From Phycisphaerae bacterium (GTDB lineage Bacteria; Planctomycetota; Phycisphaerae; UBA1845; Fen-1342), in assembly GCA_022072445.1 (NCBI GenBank), contig JAJVHV010000003.1, positions 197,204 to 261,203 on the forward strand: a DNA stretch of 64,000 bases, read 5' to 3'. The notes beneath the pieces were generated by a model, which saw only the letters and a program-made list of their open reading frames with translations, ran no database searches and was not told where the DNA came from. This document shows, piece by piece, positions 25,198 through 35,029 of this stretch (the first letter of the stretch is position 1; the number at the start of each line of letters is the position of its first letter). Position numbers and translations under genes: made by a program.

Positions 25198-26799
25198 ATG
25201 CCCGCGATCACGGTAGACGGAAAGAAGATCGAGTGTCGCGACGGCATTCCTGTGCTTCAGGCCGTGCTCGAGGCCGGCGGCGACGTTCCGCATTACTGCT
25301 ATCACCCCGGGCTTTCCATCGTCGCGAGCTGCCGCTTGTGCCTGATGGAGATGAAGCTCCCCAACCCGCAGACGCGCGAGCCCGAGTGGGTCCCCAAGCT
25401 CTTCCCGTCGTGCCAGACGCCGGTGAAGGACGGCATGGAGGTCCGCTTCGACTCCGACCGCGTGCGCGGCAATCAGCAGCACTGCATGGAATACTTCCTG
25501 CTGAATCACCCGCTCGACTGTCCGGTCTGCGACAAGGCCGGCGAGTGCTGTCTGCAGGATTACAGCGAAAAGTTCGGCCATGCGTCGTCACGCATGGTCG
25601 AAGACAAGCACAAAAACCCCAAGAAAGACATCGGACCGCGCACGCTGCTCTACCAGGACCGCTGCGTGATGTGCACGCGCTGCGTGCGCTTCGCGCAGGA
25701 GATCGCCGGCACCGGCGAGCTGACCGTTGTCAACCGCGGCAACCGTGCCGAGATCGACGTTTTCCCCGGCGTGCCGCTGGCCAACCCGCTTCAGGGCAAC
25801 GTCGTCGACCTCTGCCCCGTCGGCTGCCTGCTGGACAAGGATTTTCTCTTCAAGCAGCGCGTCTGGTTCCTCAACAGCACGCCGTCGGTCTGCCCGGGTT
25901 GCAGCCGCGGCTGCACCATCCGCATCGATCAGAACGAGAACCGCGTCCACCGCCTCAAGCCGCGCTTCAATGAAAAAGTAAACGCCTGGTGGGTCTGCGA
26001 CGAGGGTCGCTTCGGCTGGAAATACGTGCACGCCGCCGATCGCTTGCGCCGCCCGCTCATCCGCCGTGGCGAGCAACGCGAGGGCATTCGCTGGGAGGAA
26101 ATCCCGGCGACGCTGCAATATCAGCTCGAGGCGCATGCCGCCGCCGACCGCGGCGCCGCGTGCGCCTGTGTGCTCAGCCCCATGATGTCGTGCGAAGAAG
26201 CCTGGCTGCTGGCGAAGTTCGTCCGCCGCCTGGCGCCATCAGCAGCCTTGGTGCCCGGCCCGGCGCCGCGCGTGGGCGACGATCAGACTTTCGCCAGCGG
26301 CTTCCGCATCTCGGCTGAAAAGTGCCCAAACCGCCGCGGCGTCGAACGCGTGATTGCCGGCCTGGGCGGCACGCGCTGGAGCTGGGACGAGCTGCTGGCG
26401 AACGCGACGGCGGGTTCGGTGAAGTTCGCGTACGTCACGGGCGGCTATCCGTCGGCGTTATTCACGAAGGAAACCGCGACCGCCTTGGGCAAGGCCGCGT
26501 TTCTGGCGGTACACGACCTGTTCGCCTCGCCGCTGAGCGACGTTGCCGAGCTGCTGCTGCCCGGCGCGGCGTGGGCCGAGCGCGACGGAGCGTTCATGAA
26601 TGACGACGGGCTGCTGCAGCCCTTCGAACGCGCCATTCCGCCGCTGGAAGGCGTCAAGCGCGACGGGCAGGTGTTCTTCGAATTATTCGGACAGCGCGGC
26701 CTCTATCGCGCCGCGGACGTCCGCGCGCTGATGGCCGCCGAAATGCCGGAGTTCTCGCAGGTATACGCGCCGCGTGAGCTGCCCGAGCACGCGCATTAG
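25198..26799 (+). CDS. nuoG: NADH-quinone oxidoreductase subunit G (short form)
   Basis: 533-residue complex I subunit carrying iron-sulfur clusters in the peripheral arm. The [2Fe-2S] ligands are Cys34, Cys45, Cys48 and Cys72. The HPLDCPVCDKAGEC motif binds N5, CVMCTRCVRF with DLCPVGCL fits N4, and CPGCSRGC plus a later Cys (WWVCDEG) resembles the N7 site. The molybdopterin-like C-terminal domain is much shorter than in E. coli NuoG (about 900 residues), ending with LAVHDLFASPLSDVAELLLPG. It opens the nuoGHIJKLMN operon. No A-F genes are upstream; kynureninase is divergent. Confidence 0.93.
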   Translation: MPAITVDGKKIECRDGIPVLQAVLEAGGDVPHYCYHPGLSIVASCRLCLMEMKLPNPQTREPEWVPKLFPSCQTPVKDGMEVRFDSDRVRGNQQHCMEYFLLNHPLDCPVCDKAGECCLQDYSEKFGHASSRMVEDKHKNPKKDIGPRTLLYQDRCVMCTRCVRFAQEIAGTGELTVVNRGNRAEIDVFPGVPLANPLQGNVVDLCPVGCLLDKDFLFKQRVWFLNSTPSVCPGCSRGCTIRIDQNENRVHRLKPRFNEKVNAWWVCDEGRFGWKYVHAADRLRRPLIRRGEQREGIRWEEIPATLQYQLEAHAAADRGAACACVLSPMMSCEEAWLLAKFVRRLAPSAALVPGPAPRVGDDQTFASGFRISAEKCPNRRGVERVIAGLGGTRWSWDELLANATAGSVKFAYVTGGYPSALFTKETATALGKAAFLAVHDLFASPLSDVAELLLPGAAWAERDGAFMNDDGLLQPFERAIPPLEGVKRDGQVFFELFGQRGLYRAADVRALMAAEMPEFSQVYAPRELPEHAH

Positions 26800-26816
26800 C
26801 AGGTGTCGGCGTTGAG

Positions 26817-28034
26817 ATGATCGAGTTCGTGCAGAGTCTGCTGGCTTCGCCGTTCTGGTTCGCCGTGCTCTGGATGCTGGCGCTGATCGCCATCATCATG
26901 ACCACGATCGCGGCCCTAATTCTGGCTGAGCGAAAGATCTCGGCCTACATCCAGGACCGCGTGGGCCCCAACCGCGTCGGCCCGCTCGGCATCTTCCAGC
27001 CCGTCGCCGACGGGGCCAAATTCCTGCTCAAAGAAGACATCATCCCGGCCAACGTCGACCGCCCGATCTACTTCCTGGCCTCCGGCATGGCGTTCGTCAT
27101 CGCGCTGCTCGGATTCGCGATCATCCCCTGGGCCGGCGACATCCACTGGCCCTGGATGCCCCCCGGCCAGACCGTCTCCACCCAGGTCGCCGACATCAAC
27201 ATCGGCATCCTCTACATCCTCGCCGTCGGCTCGATGAGCGTCTACGGCGTCGTGCTGGCGGGCTGGGCCAGCAACAACAAGTACGCGTTCTACGGCGGCA
27301 TGCGTGCCACGGCGCAGATGCTGAGCTACGAAGTTCCGCTCGGCCTGGGCATTCTTTGCGTGCTGCTTGTCTCCGGCGACCTGCGTCTCGGCCACATCGT
27401 CGACCAGCAGGCCGCCGGCGGCTACTGGAACGTGCTGCTGCAACCGATCGCCTTCCTGCTGGTGCTGATCAGCGGCTTTGCCGAAACCAACCGCACGCCC
27501 TTTGATCTGGCCGAGGCCGAGCAGGAGCTGGTCGGCGGCTATCACACCGAGTACAGCGCGATGAAATTCGCGCTCTTCTTCCTCGGCGAGTATGCGCACA
27601 TGCTGACCAACAGCGCGCTGATGGTCGCGCTCTTCTGGGGCGGCTGGGCGCCGCTGCCGTTCCTGCCGCTGCTGGCCGGCACCACCGGCTGGGTCGCGGC
27701 GCTGTTCAAGTTCGCCATCTTCTTCGGCAAGGTGCTGCTCTTCCTCGTGTTTTACATGGTGATCCGCTGGACCATTCCGCGCTTCCGCTTCGACCAGCTC
27801 ATGTCGCTGGCCTGGCGGGCGCTCGTGCCGATCGGGATCGCCGCCGTGCTGCTGACTTCGCTGCTCGCGGCCCTCGGCTGGCAGCGCAGCCTGCCCGCCA
27901 GCATTCTCGTCAACGGGCTGCTGGTGGCAGGCGCCCTGGTCGTCGTCGCCCGCCGCCCGGCCCGCGTCACGGGCCGTCAGCCCGATCTGCCCGACGTTCG
28001 TGTCACCCGTCCACAGACCGCCCCGGTGAGCTGA
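26817..28034 (+). CDS. nuoH: NADH-quinone oxidoreductase subunit H
   Basis: 405-residue membrane subunit that forms the quinone chamber at the junction of the two arms of complex I. Conserved regions are AERKISAYIQDRVGPNRVGP, the acidic loop TNRTPFDLAEAEQELVGG, and TEYSAMKFALFFLGEY. It is longer than the usual 320-350 residues, with an extra hydrophobic segment and a basic tail at the C-terminus. 17 nt after nuoG; stop and next start are 1 nt apart. Confidence 0.96.
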   Translation: MIEFVQSLLASPFWFAVLWMLALIAIIMTTIAALILAERKISAYIQDRVGPNRVGPLGIFQPVADGAKFLLKEDIIPANVDRPIYFLASGMAFVIALLGFAIIPWAGDIHWPWMPPGQTVSTQVADINIGILYILAVGSMSVYGVVLAGWASNNKYAFYGGMRATAQMLSYEVPLGLGILCVLLVSGDLRLGHIVDQQAAGGYWNVLLQPIAFLLVLISGFAETNRTPFDLAEAEQELVGGYHTEYSAMKFALFFLGEYAHMLTNSALMVALFWGGWAPLPFLPLLAGTTGWVAALFKFAIFFGKVLLFLVFYMVIRWTIPRFRFDQLMSLAWRALVPIGIAAVLLTSLLAALGWQRSLPASILVNGLLVAGALVVVARRPARVTGRQPDLPDVRVTRPQTAPVS

Positions 28035-28035
28035 C

Positions 28036-28626
28036 ATGCGCGACGACGACATCATCCTGCTCCGCGAGCCGATCCTGACCGTCGCCGAACGCTGCTATTT
28101 GCCGCAGATTCTCGACGGCGTCCGCACCACCCTGCGGCACATGTACAACCGCAAGAAGCGCGAGCAGACCGTCACGCAATACCCCGAGCAGAAACGCGAA
28201 TTGCGGCTCGACAACTACCGCGGCGTCCACCGCCTGAACAAGGACCCCGACGGCCGCGTGGCCTGCGTGGCCTGCTTCATGTGCAGCACCGCCTGCCCGG
28301 CACACTGCATCCACATCGAGGCCGGCGAGAGCCCCTGGCCCGATCGCGAGAAGTACCCCGTCAAGTTCGACATCGACGAGCTGCGCTGCATCTATTGCGG
28401 CATGTGCGAAGAAGCCTGCCCCTGCGACGCCATCGAGCTCACGCCCCACTTCGAGCTCGTCGGCGGCTCGCGCCAGGAAATGATCTTCGACAAGGAGAAA
28501 CTGCTGCACGTCTTTGACGAGACCAAAGCTCTCAAACCGCGCAAGAACCCCGCCGTGACCGACTACGGCCTGACCGGCGGGCAGAGCAAGACCGTGGCAC
28601 GGCCCAACGCTGAACCGAAGGTGTAG
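28036..28626 (+). CDS. nuoI: NADH-quinone oxidoreductase subunit I
   Basis: 196-residue ferredoxin-like subunit carrying clusters N6a and N6b. Both CxxCxxCxxxCP motifs are complete: CVACFMCSTACP and CIYCGMCEEACP. It passes electrons from NuoG toward the N2 cluster and quinone. The C-terminal ~35 residues are Lys- and Pro-rich and variable in the family. Order and spacing match the standard operon. Confidence 0.96.
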   Translation: MRDDDIILLREPILTVAERCYLPQILDGVRTTLRHMYNRKKREQTVTQYPEQKRELRLDNYRGVHRLNKDPDGRVACVACFMCSTACPAHCIHIEAGESPWPDREKYPVKFDIDELRCIYCGMCEEACPCDAIELTPHFELVGGSRQEMIFDKEKLLHVFDETKALKPRKNPAVTDYGLTGGQSKTVARPNAEPKV

Positions 28627-28649
28627 CCGGTGCGGAAGCGACTCGATCC

Positions 28650-29315
28650 ATGATGCTGGCGCTTTTCACAGTGATCGTCGTCCTGGGCGCGCTGGGCGTC
28701 TATCTCGCCCTGCCGCGCGGCCGAGCACACCCGGGCCGCGCCCCGCTCCTCGTCCTCGCCGCCGCCGCCGGCCTGCTCGCCTGGCTGGTTGTCTCCGTCT
28801 CGACCGGTGGCGGCCCGCGGGCCGCGTTCGTGGTGCTCTCGACGCTCGCTCTGGCCGGCGCCGTCCGCGTCATCACGCATCGCCGCCCGGTCTACAGCGC
28901 GCTTTACTTCATACTCGTCATCGTCGCCGTCGCGGGCCTGCTCGTGCTGATGGGCGCCGAGTTCCTCGCCGCCTCGCTGGTGATCATCTACGCGGGCGCC
29001 ATCCTGGTGACTTACGTCTTCGTCATCATGCTCGCCCAGCAGCCCGACGACGCACCCTGCGACGTCGACGCCCGCGAGCCGCTCTGGGCCGCCGCCGCCG
29101 GTTTCGCCCTGCTCGCCGCCATCGGCTCGCAGCTCTTCGGCCCGGTCGCGATTCGCGAACCGGCGGCTCCGGTCGGCGACAACGTGGCCCTGGTCGGAAC
29201 GGTCCTGCTGACGCGCTACGCGGTTGCCGTCGAGCTGGCCGGCGTGCTGCTGCTGGCCGCGATGATCGGCGCGATCGCGATCGCCCGCCGCCGCGTCACA
29301 AGCGAGGAAGCATGA
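28650..29315 (+). CDS. nuoJ: NADH-quinone oxidoreductase subunit J
   Basis: 221-residue membrane subunit with about five transmembrane helices. The pattern NPVYSALYF-like (RPVYSALYFILVIVAVAGLLVLMGAEFLA) and VIIYAGAILVTYVFVIMLAQ is diagnostic; the glycine-rich pi-bulge region in TM3 is present. It belongs to the proton-pumping membrane arm. Start ATG 28650 is usual; an ATG 3 nt on is equally possible. Confidence 0.93.
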   Translation: MMLALFTVIVVLGALGVYLALPRGRAHPGRAPLLVLAAAAGLLAWLVVSVSTGGGPRAAFVVLSTLALAGAVRVITHRRPVYSALYFILVIVAVAGLLVLMGAEFLAASLVIIYAGAILVTYVFVIMLAQQPDDAPCDVDAREPLWAAAAGFALLAAIGSQLFGPVAIREPAAPVGDNVALVGTVLLTRYAVAVELAGVLLLAAMIGAIAIARRRVTSEEA

Positions 29316-29343
29316 TCGCCTCTCCACTCAACGGAGCCGCACG

Positions 29344-29655
29344 ATGCTGATTCCGTATCTCACGCTCGGCGCGGCGCTCTTTGTCCTCGGCCTGGTCGGC
29401 TTCGTCAGCCGCCGCAACCTGATCATCATGTTCCTCTGCACCGAGCTGATGTTTCAGGGCATCGTCATTAACCTGGCCGCCTTCGGCCGCTATCCGCTCA
29501 CCGGCCCGCCCACGCTTGACGGCCAGGCCTTCGCGCTCTTCCTGCTGGCCGTCGCCGCCTCCGAGGCCGCCCTCGGTCTAGCCCTGGTCGTCCTGCTCTA
29601 CCGATTCCGCGGAACGCTCGACGCCGCTGCCTGGAGCACCCTGAAGGACTCGTGA
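29344..29655 (+). CDS. nuoK: NADH-quinone oxidoreductase subunit K
   Basis: 103-residue three-helix subunit of the complex I membrane arm. The two conserved glutamates thought to carry protons are in LCTELMFQG and ASEAALGLALVVLLYR. The stop overlaps the start of nuoL by 4 nt. Confidence 0.95.
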   Translation: MLIPYLTLGAALFVLGLVGFVSRRNLIIMFLCTELMFQGIVINLAAFGRYPLTGPPTLDGQAFALFLLAVAASEAALGLALVVLLYRFRGTLDAAAWSTLKDS

Positions 29656-31823
29656 CCGTGCCGATCGTCGCCGCCACCAGCCTTGCGCAGCTCCCCGATG
29701 CGGCCGCGCCGCTCATCCCCTGGTACGCCGCCACGCTTCCGTTCTGGCCGCTGATTGCGGCCCTGGCTGTCCTCCTGACCCTCATCACGCAGCGCGGCCG
29801 CACGCAGGCCCACAAGTTCGTCGTCGGCGGCGTCGGCGTCGCCGCGTTTCTCGCGCTGCACCTGTTCTTCGTCGTCCTCGGCGAAATCCAGCGCCACCAG
29901 TCCGCTGAGCATCCCGCCTCGGCGGCCGCCGTTGCCGCCGACCCGCACACCGCCGAAGCCGCGCACGATTCGGGTCACGACAACCACGCTCCGGCACCCA
30001 AGACCGTCTTGCGCTTCCCGCTCTATCGCTGGATCAGCCTCGGCGGCGAGCACTGGATCGACGTGAACTTCTTCGTCGACTCGCTCGCCGGGATGATGCT
30101 GGTGACCGTCACCTTTGTCGGCCTGATGGTCGTGATCTACGCCGTCGGCTACATGCGCGATCATCACGGCCACCCCGAACCAGGCTACGAGCGTTTCTTC
30201 GCTTTCCTGGGCCTGTTCATCTTCTCGATGTGCATGCTCGTCCTGGCCGGCAATTTCGCCCTGCTCTATCTCGGCTGGGAGCTGGTCGGCCTGTGCAGCT
30301 ACCTGCTGATCGGCTTCTACTATCAAAAGCCCGAAGCCGCCGCCGCCGCCAAGAAAGCCTTCCTCGTCAACCGCATTGGCGACTTCGGCTTCGCCTTGGG
30401 CATCTTCGCCCTCTACATGTTCATCAGCCCGCTCGTGCAGCCGGGCGAGAATCCGCTCGACTACGCCGTCGCTTTCAAATACGCCGCGGCCCTCTCGCCC
30501 GACCAGTGCACGCTTGTCTCGCTGCTGCTGCTGTGCGGCGCGCTGGGCAAGAGCGCGCAACTGCCGCTTCACGTCTGGCTGCCCGACGCCATGGAGGGCC
30601 CCACCCCGGTCTCCGCCCTGATCCACGCCGCCACCATGGTCACCGCCGGCGTCTACATGGTGGCGCGCTGCGGCGTGTTCTTCGTCGGCTCGCCCATCGC
30701 GCTGACGGTCGTCACCGCGATCGGCGCCGCGACCGCGATCTTCGCGGCCAGCATGGCCATGGCCCAGTACGACATGAAGCGCATCCTGGCCTATTCCACC
30801 ATCAGCCAGCTCGCGTACATGTTCGTCGGCCTCGGCTGCGGCGCGCCCGACTCCGCCATCTTCCACCTCTATACGCACGCCTTTTTCAAGGCCCTGCTCT
30901 TCCTCTGCGCCGGAAGCGTGATGCACGCCATGGGTGGCGTCATCGACGTCCGGCAATTTAGCGGCCTGCGGGCCGTGCTCCCCCAGACGTGCCGTCTGAC
31001 GCGCATCGGCTGCCTGGCGCTGGCCGGCTTCCCGCTCCTGTCCGGCTTCTGGAGCAAGGACGAGATCGTCCACGCCGCCTTCGAAACCAGCCCGCTGCTT
31101 GGCGCGCTCATGCTGCTCACCGCGCTCATGACCGCCTATTACACCTTCCGCATGTTCTTCCTGGCCTTCGGCGGGCCGACGCGCCTCCCGCCCGAAGCCG
31201 GCCATCACCCGCATGAGTCGCCCGCCATCATGCTCCGCCCGCTCGCCGTCCTCGCATTCGGCGCCATCTTCGCCGGATATCTCGGCGTCAGGCTGAGCGC
31301 CTCGCGCGACGGCTCGTTCCTCGGCTTTCTCGCTCCGGGCGGATTCTTTCACGACTACCTCGCTTCGAGCACGATCATCCGCACCGCCGGCCACGAGGGC
31401 GGCGCCTGGCTGATGTACCTCTCGTCGCTGGTCGCCGTCACGGGCATCGTCGCCGCCTGGGTGCGCTACGGCTACGCTCCGCTGTTCGACCCCGACCCGG
31501 CCACGTTCGGCCGCGCCTGGCGCTGGTGGCACGCCAAGTATTACGTCGACGAGTGCTACGACCGCATCTTCGTCCGCCCGCTCCGCCGCCTCGGCGAAGC
31601 CTGCTTCGGCGCCGACCGCAACCTCGTCGACGGCCTCGTCAACCTGGTCGCCGCCGTCCCCACCGGCGTCGGCCTGGCGCTGCGCAGCCTGCAGCGCGGC
31701 TCGCTCCAGGCCTACGGCCTGGGGATGGCGATCGGCATCGTCGCCTTGCTGCTGTGGTGGTTCGCGTCGGCCGGCGGCGTTAACGCGGCGCTCGCGCTCG
31801 CTGCCCGGGGGAGCCTGCCGTGA
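29652..31823 (+). CDS. nuoL: NADH-quinone oxidoreductase subunit L
   Basis: 723-residue antiporter-like subunit with the long C-terminal lateral helix of complex I. Core motifs: WELVGLCSYLLIGFYY, KAFLVNRIGDFGFALG, GKSAQLPLHVWLPDAMEGPT and MVTAGVYMVAR. It is about 100 residues longer than E. coli NuoL; part of the excess is an early loop with a His cluster (HTAEAAHDSGHDNH). GTG 29652 overlaps nuoK (GTGA); a GTG at 29658 is the alternative. It also overlaps nuoM by 4 nt. Confidence 0.95.
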   Translation: MTVPIVAATSLAQLPDAAAPLIPWYAATLPFWPLIAALAVLLTLITQRGRTQAHKFVVGGVGVAAFLALHLFFVVLGEIQRHQSAEHPASAAAVAADPHTAEAAHDSGHDNHAPAPKTVLRFPLYRWISLGGEHWIDVNFFVDSLAGMMLVTVTFVGLMVVIYAVGYMRDHHGHPEPGYERFFAFLGLFIFSMCMLVLAGNFALLYLGWELVGLCSYLLIGFYYQKPEAAAAAKKAFLVNRIGDFGFALGIFALYMFISPLVQPGENPLDYAVAFKYAAALSPDQCTLVSLLLLCGALGKSAQLPLHVWLPDAMEGPTPVSALIHAATMVTAGVYMVARCGVFFVGSPIALTVVTAIGAATAIFAASMAMAQYDMKRILAYSTISQLAYMFVGLGCGAPDSAIFHLYTHAFFKALLFLCAGSVMHAMGGVIDVRQFSGLRAVLPQTCRLTRIGCLALAGFPLLSGFWSKDEIVHAAFETSPLLGALMLLTALMTAYYTFRMFFLAFGGPTRLPPEAGHHPHESPAIMLRPLAVLAFGAIFAGYLGVRLSASRDGSFLGFLAPGGFFHDYLASSTIIRTAGHEGGAWLMYLSSLVAVTGIVAAWVRYGYAPLFDPDPATFGRAWRWWHAKYYVDECYDRIFVRPLRRLGEACFGADRNLVDGLVNLVAAVPTGVGLALRSLQRGSLQAYGLGMAIGIVALLLWWFASAGGVNAALALAARGSLP

Positions 31824-33427
31824 ACGCACTCGACCTGATCATCTTCCTCCCCCTCGTCGCCGCCCTCGTCGTCTGGCGTCTGCCCGACCGGTTCGCCGCC
31901 GCCGTCCCGCACATCGCCCTGGGCGTCTCGCTCGCGACACTCGTCGTCGGCCTGGCGTTGTGGTTCGAAATCGGCCGCGCCGGACAGGCCGAACTCGTCG
32001 CGCAACATGAAGTCAGTTGGATCTCGCTCGGCGACTCCGACGCCGGCGGCCTCACCATCCGCTATCACGTCGGTCTCGACGCCATCAGCGGCGCGCTGGT
32101 CCTGCTGACCGCCACTCTCGTGCCCCTGGCCGTCGCGTGCAGCTTCTCCGCCATCACCCACCGCCAGCGCGAGTATTACGCCTGGCTGCTGGCGCTCACC
32201 TCCGGCATGTTCGGCGTCTTCGCCGCCCGCGACGTGCTCCTCTTTTACGTCTTCTTCGAGTTCACCCTCATCCCGCTCTACTTTCTGATCGGAATCTGGG
32301 GCGGTGCGCAACGCCGCTACGCCGCCAACAAGTTCTTCCTCTTCACCTTCGCCGGCAGCGTCATCACCTTCGCCGGCATCCTCTACCTCGCGATCCGCGC
32401 CGCGCAGCTCACCGGCGACCGCATGGTCACCTTCGACATGCTGCGGCTCTCGTCGCTGCCCGGCCTCTCGCTGGTGGAGCAGCGCTGGCTCTTCATCGCC
32501 TTCTTCTGCGGATTTGCCATCAAGGTCCCGCTGTTTCCCCTGCACACCTGGCTGCCGCTGGCACACACCGAAGCACCCACCGCCGGCAGCGTCCTGCTGG
32601 CCGGTGTCCTGCTCAAGCTCGGCACCTACGGCTTCCTCCGCTTCGCCCTGCCCATGACGCCCGACGGCGCGATCTGGTGGGCGCAGCCGATGGCCTGGCT
32701 CGCCATCGCCGGCATCGTCTACGGAGCCCTCGTCTCCTGGGTGCAGCGCGACATCAAGAAACTCGTCGCCTATTCCTCCGTCTCGCACCTCGGCTTCTGC
32801 ATGCTCGGCATGTTCAGCCTGCTGCCCGTCGGGCTCTCCGGCTCCGTGCTCTACATGATCAACCACGGCCTCAGCACCGGGGCGCTCTTCCTCGTCGTCG
32901 GCATGGTCTACGAACGCTACCACACGCGCGACGTCGACCAGCTCGGCGGCCTGGCCCTGCGCATGCCCATCCTGGCCGCCTTCCTGATGCTCTTCACGTT
33001 CTCCAGCGTCGGCCTGCCTGGCCTCAACGGCTTCGTCAGCGAGTTCACCGTCCTGTTCGCCGCCTTCAACTCGCCCGCCCTGGGACCCTGGTTCGGCGCC
33101 CTGGGCGCCACCGGCATCCTGCTCGGCGCCGTCTACATGCTCTATATGGCCGGCAAGCTGCTCTTCGGCCCGCTGCGCGAACCCCCCAACACGCCCGATC
33201 TCGCGCGCGGCCTGACGCGCGACCTCACACGCCGTGAGATCGCCATCCTCGCGCCCCTCGCCGTGCTCGTCGTCCTGCTCGGCGTCGCGCCGCGGATCGT
33301 CACCGATCCGCTCGACCCGGTCCTCGACGCTCAGGTGATGCGCCGCATCGAAGGCCGCTCCGCCCGCCGCGACGCGCCGCCGCCGGCGCTGGTCTGGTCG
33401 TCATCGGTAGAACCCTCGGGAACCTGA
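31820..33427 (+). CDS. nuoM: NADH-quinone oxidoreductase subunit M
   Basis: 535-residue antiporter-like proton-pumping subunit. Conserved stretches include FYVFFEFTLIPLYFLIGIWGG, FAIKVPLFPLHTWLPLAHTEAPT, GSVLLAGVLLKLGTYGFLRF and DIKKLVAYSSVSHLGFCMLG. The key Glu in TM5 and Lys in TM7 fall within these blocks. GTG start in a GTGA overlap with nuoL. Confidence 0.96.
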   Translation: MNALDLIIFLPLVAALVVWRLPDRFAAAVPHIALGVSLATLVVGLALWFEIGRAGQAELVAQHEVSWISLGDSDAGGLTIRYHVGLDAISGALVLLTATLVPLAVACSFSAITHRQREYYAWLLALTSGMFGVFAARDVLLFYVFFEFTLIPLYFLIGIWGGAQRRYAANKFFLFTFAGSVITFAGILYLAIRAAQLTGDRMVTFDMLRLSSLPGLSLVEQRWLFIAFFCGFAIKVPLFPLHTWLPLAHTEAPTAGSVLLAGVLLKLGTYGFLRFALPMTPDGAIWWAQPMAWLAIAGIVYGALVSWVQRDIKKLVAYSSVSHLGFCMLGMFSLLPVGLSGSVLYMINHGLSTGALFLVVGMVYERYHTRDVDQLGGLALRMPILAAFLMLFTFSSVGLPGLNGFVSEFTVLFAAFNSPALGPWFGALGATGILLGAVYMLYMAGKLLFGPLREPPNTPDLARGLTRDLTRREIAILAPLAVLVVLLGVAPRIVTDPLDPVLDAQVMRRIEGRSARRDAPPPALVWSSSVEPSGT

Positions 33428-33433
33428 TCCGAC

Positions 33434-35008
33434 ATGCCGCCCACGCTCGACATCGCCGTCTCCGCCGCCCGACTCCTCCCCGAGCTGGTCCTCATCGTGG
33501 CCGGCTGCGGGCTGCTGCTGCTCGCGACGGCCTCGCGGAACGGCGCCATGCGGCTCGTCCCGCCCGCCGCCCTCGCCGCCATCCTCGTCGCGCTACTGGC
33601 GCTGCGCGCCCAGCCGCTCGACGAATCGACCTTCGGCGGCGGGCTGGCGGCGGGTGCGCTGGCCGAGTTCGTCCGCGTCAACACGCTCATCATGGGCGTG
33701 CTTTTCGTCCTGGCGAACTGGACCACCCCGCCGGAGGACGAGCGCGGCGAGTTCTTCGCCATGCTGCTCTACTCGCTCGCCGGGCTCATGTTCGTCGGCC
33801 TCTCCGACAACCTGCTCGTGCTCTTCGTCGCCCTCGAGCTTGTCAGCATTCCGTCCTACGTCATGGTCACGCTCAGCCGCCGCGGACCCGCCCCGCTCGA
33901 GGCCGGCACCAAGTACTTCTACCTCGGCGCCATGGCCGCCGCGGTGACGGCCTACGGCTTCAGCTTCCTCTACGGCGCCACCGGAACCGTCGGCATCAGC
34001 GCCGGCGTCCGTCAGGCCGCCAGCATTCTCGCGGACCCGTCGTCGCCGGCTTACGGCGTGCTGACGATCGGACTGGTGCTCTCGATCGCCGGCCTGCTCT
34101 TCAAGCTCGCCGCCGTCCCGCTGCACTTCTACGTCGCCGACGTCTACCAGGGCGCCGCCTCCCCCGTGGCCGGCTTTCTCGGGTTCGTGCCGAAGCTGGC
34201 CGGCCTGGCCGCCCTCTTCAAGATCCTCTCGCTGACCGACTGGCGCGTCTCGCCCCCGCTCTACTGGCTCCTCTGGCTCGTCGCCGCCCTCAGCATGACC
34301 GTCGGCAACATCCTCGCGCTGCGCCAGTCCAGCCTCAAGCGCATGCTGGCCTACTCCGGCGTCGCCCACGCCGGCTACATGCTCGTCGGCATCATCGCTT
34401 CGCCGATCGGCGCCCCCGGCGTTCTGGGCGACGGCTACGCGGCGGTGCTCTACTACGTCGTGGTCTACGGCATCGCGAATCTCGGTGCGTTCGTCTTGCT
34501 GGCACTGCTGCGGGTGAACGGCCGGCCGTGCGAATCCATTCGCGACCTGGCCGGCCTGCTGGCGCGGCATCCGCTGCTGGCCGTCACGATGTCGCTGATG
34601 ATGCTCACGCTGATGGGCCTGCCGCCGACGCCCGGCTTCTGGGGCAAGATGAGCCTCTTCGGCAGCGCCTTGGCCGCGGCCGGCTCCACCCCCGACGCCC
34701 GCGCCACCGTCGCGCTGGTCGTCATCGCCGCGCTGAATTCCGCTATCGGCGCCGCCTACTATCTGCGCGTCGTCGCCGCCTGCCTGCTCTTCGAGAACGA
34801 CCAGCCCGCCGAAGCCGCCCCGCTCGACGCTCCGCGCACCGGCGCCATCCTCTGCGGCTTCCTGCTGCTGACGTTTACGTTCGCCCCGACGATTCTGATG
34901 AGTTCCGGCCGCGCCGCCACCAGCGGCTTCCGCACGCTCACCCCGCCGCCCGGCGCCGTCGTCGCCCGCACGCTCGAGCGCGAACCCGCCGCCGCGAACG
35001 GGCCATAG
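33434..35008 (+). CDS. nuoN: NADH-quinone oxidoreductase subunit N
   Basis: 524-residue antiporter-like subunit, last gene of the nuo operon. Motifs: LFVALELVSIPSYVMV, GTKYFYLGAMAAAVTAYG, LFKLAAVPLHFYVADVYQGA, SSLKRMLAYSGVAHAGYML and GLPPTPGFWGKMSLF. Closely spaced (6 nt) after nuoM. A dispersed repeat block follows the gene. Confidence 0.96.
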   Translation: MPPTLDIAVSAARLLPELVLIVAGCGLLLLATASRNGAMRLVPPAALAAILVALLALRAQPLDESTFGGGLAAGALAEFVRVNTLIMGVLFVLANWTTPPEDERGEFFAMLLYSLAGLMFVGLSDNLLVLFVALELVSIPSYVMVTLSRRGPAPLEAGTKYFYLGAMAAAVTAYGFSFLYGATGTVGISAGVRQAASILADPSSPAYGVLTIGLVLSIAGLLFKLAAVPLHFYVADVYQGAASPVAGFLGFVPKLAGLAALFKILSLTDWRVSPPLYWLLWLVAALSMTVGNILALRQSSLKRMLAYSGVAHAGYMLVGIIASPIGAPGVLGDGYAAVLYYVVVYGIANLGAFVLLALLRVNGRPCESIRDLAGLLARHPLLAVTMSLMMLTLMGLPPTPGFWGKMSLFGSALAAAGSTPDARATVALVVIAALNSAIGAAYYLRVVAACLLFENDQPAEAAPLDAPRTGAILCGFLLLTFTFAPTILMSSGRAATSGFRTLTPPPGAVVARTLEREPAAANGP

Positions 35009-35029
35009 CCCAAGGTGCGCGATGTGCTC

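Noticed and set aside
29598-31829. 743-residue minus-strand open frame opposite nuoL
   Set aside because: Antisense shadow of nuoL, rich in Glu, Arg, Gly and His.
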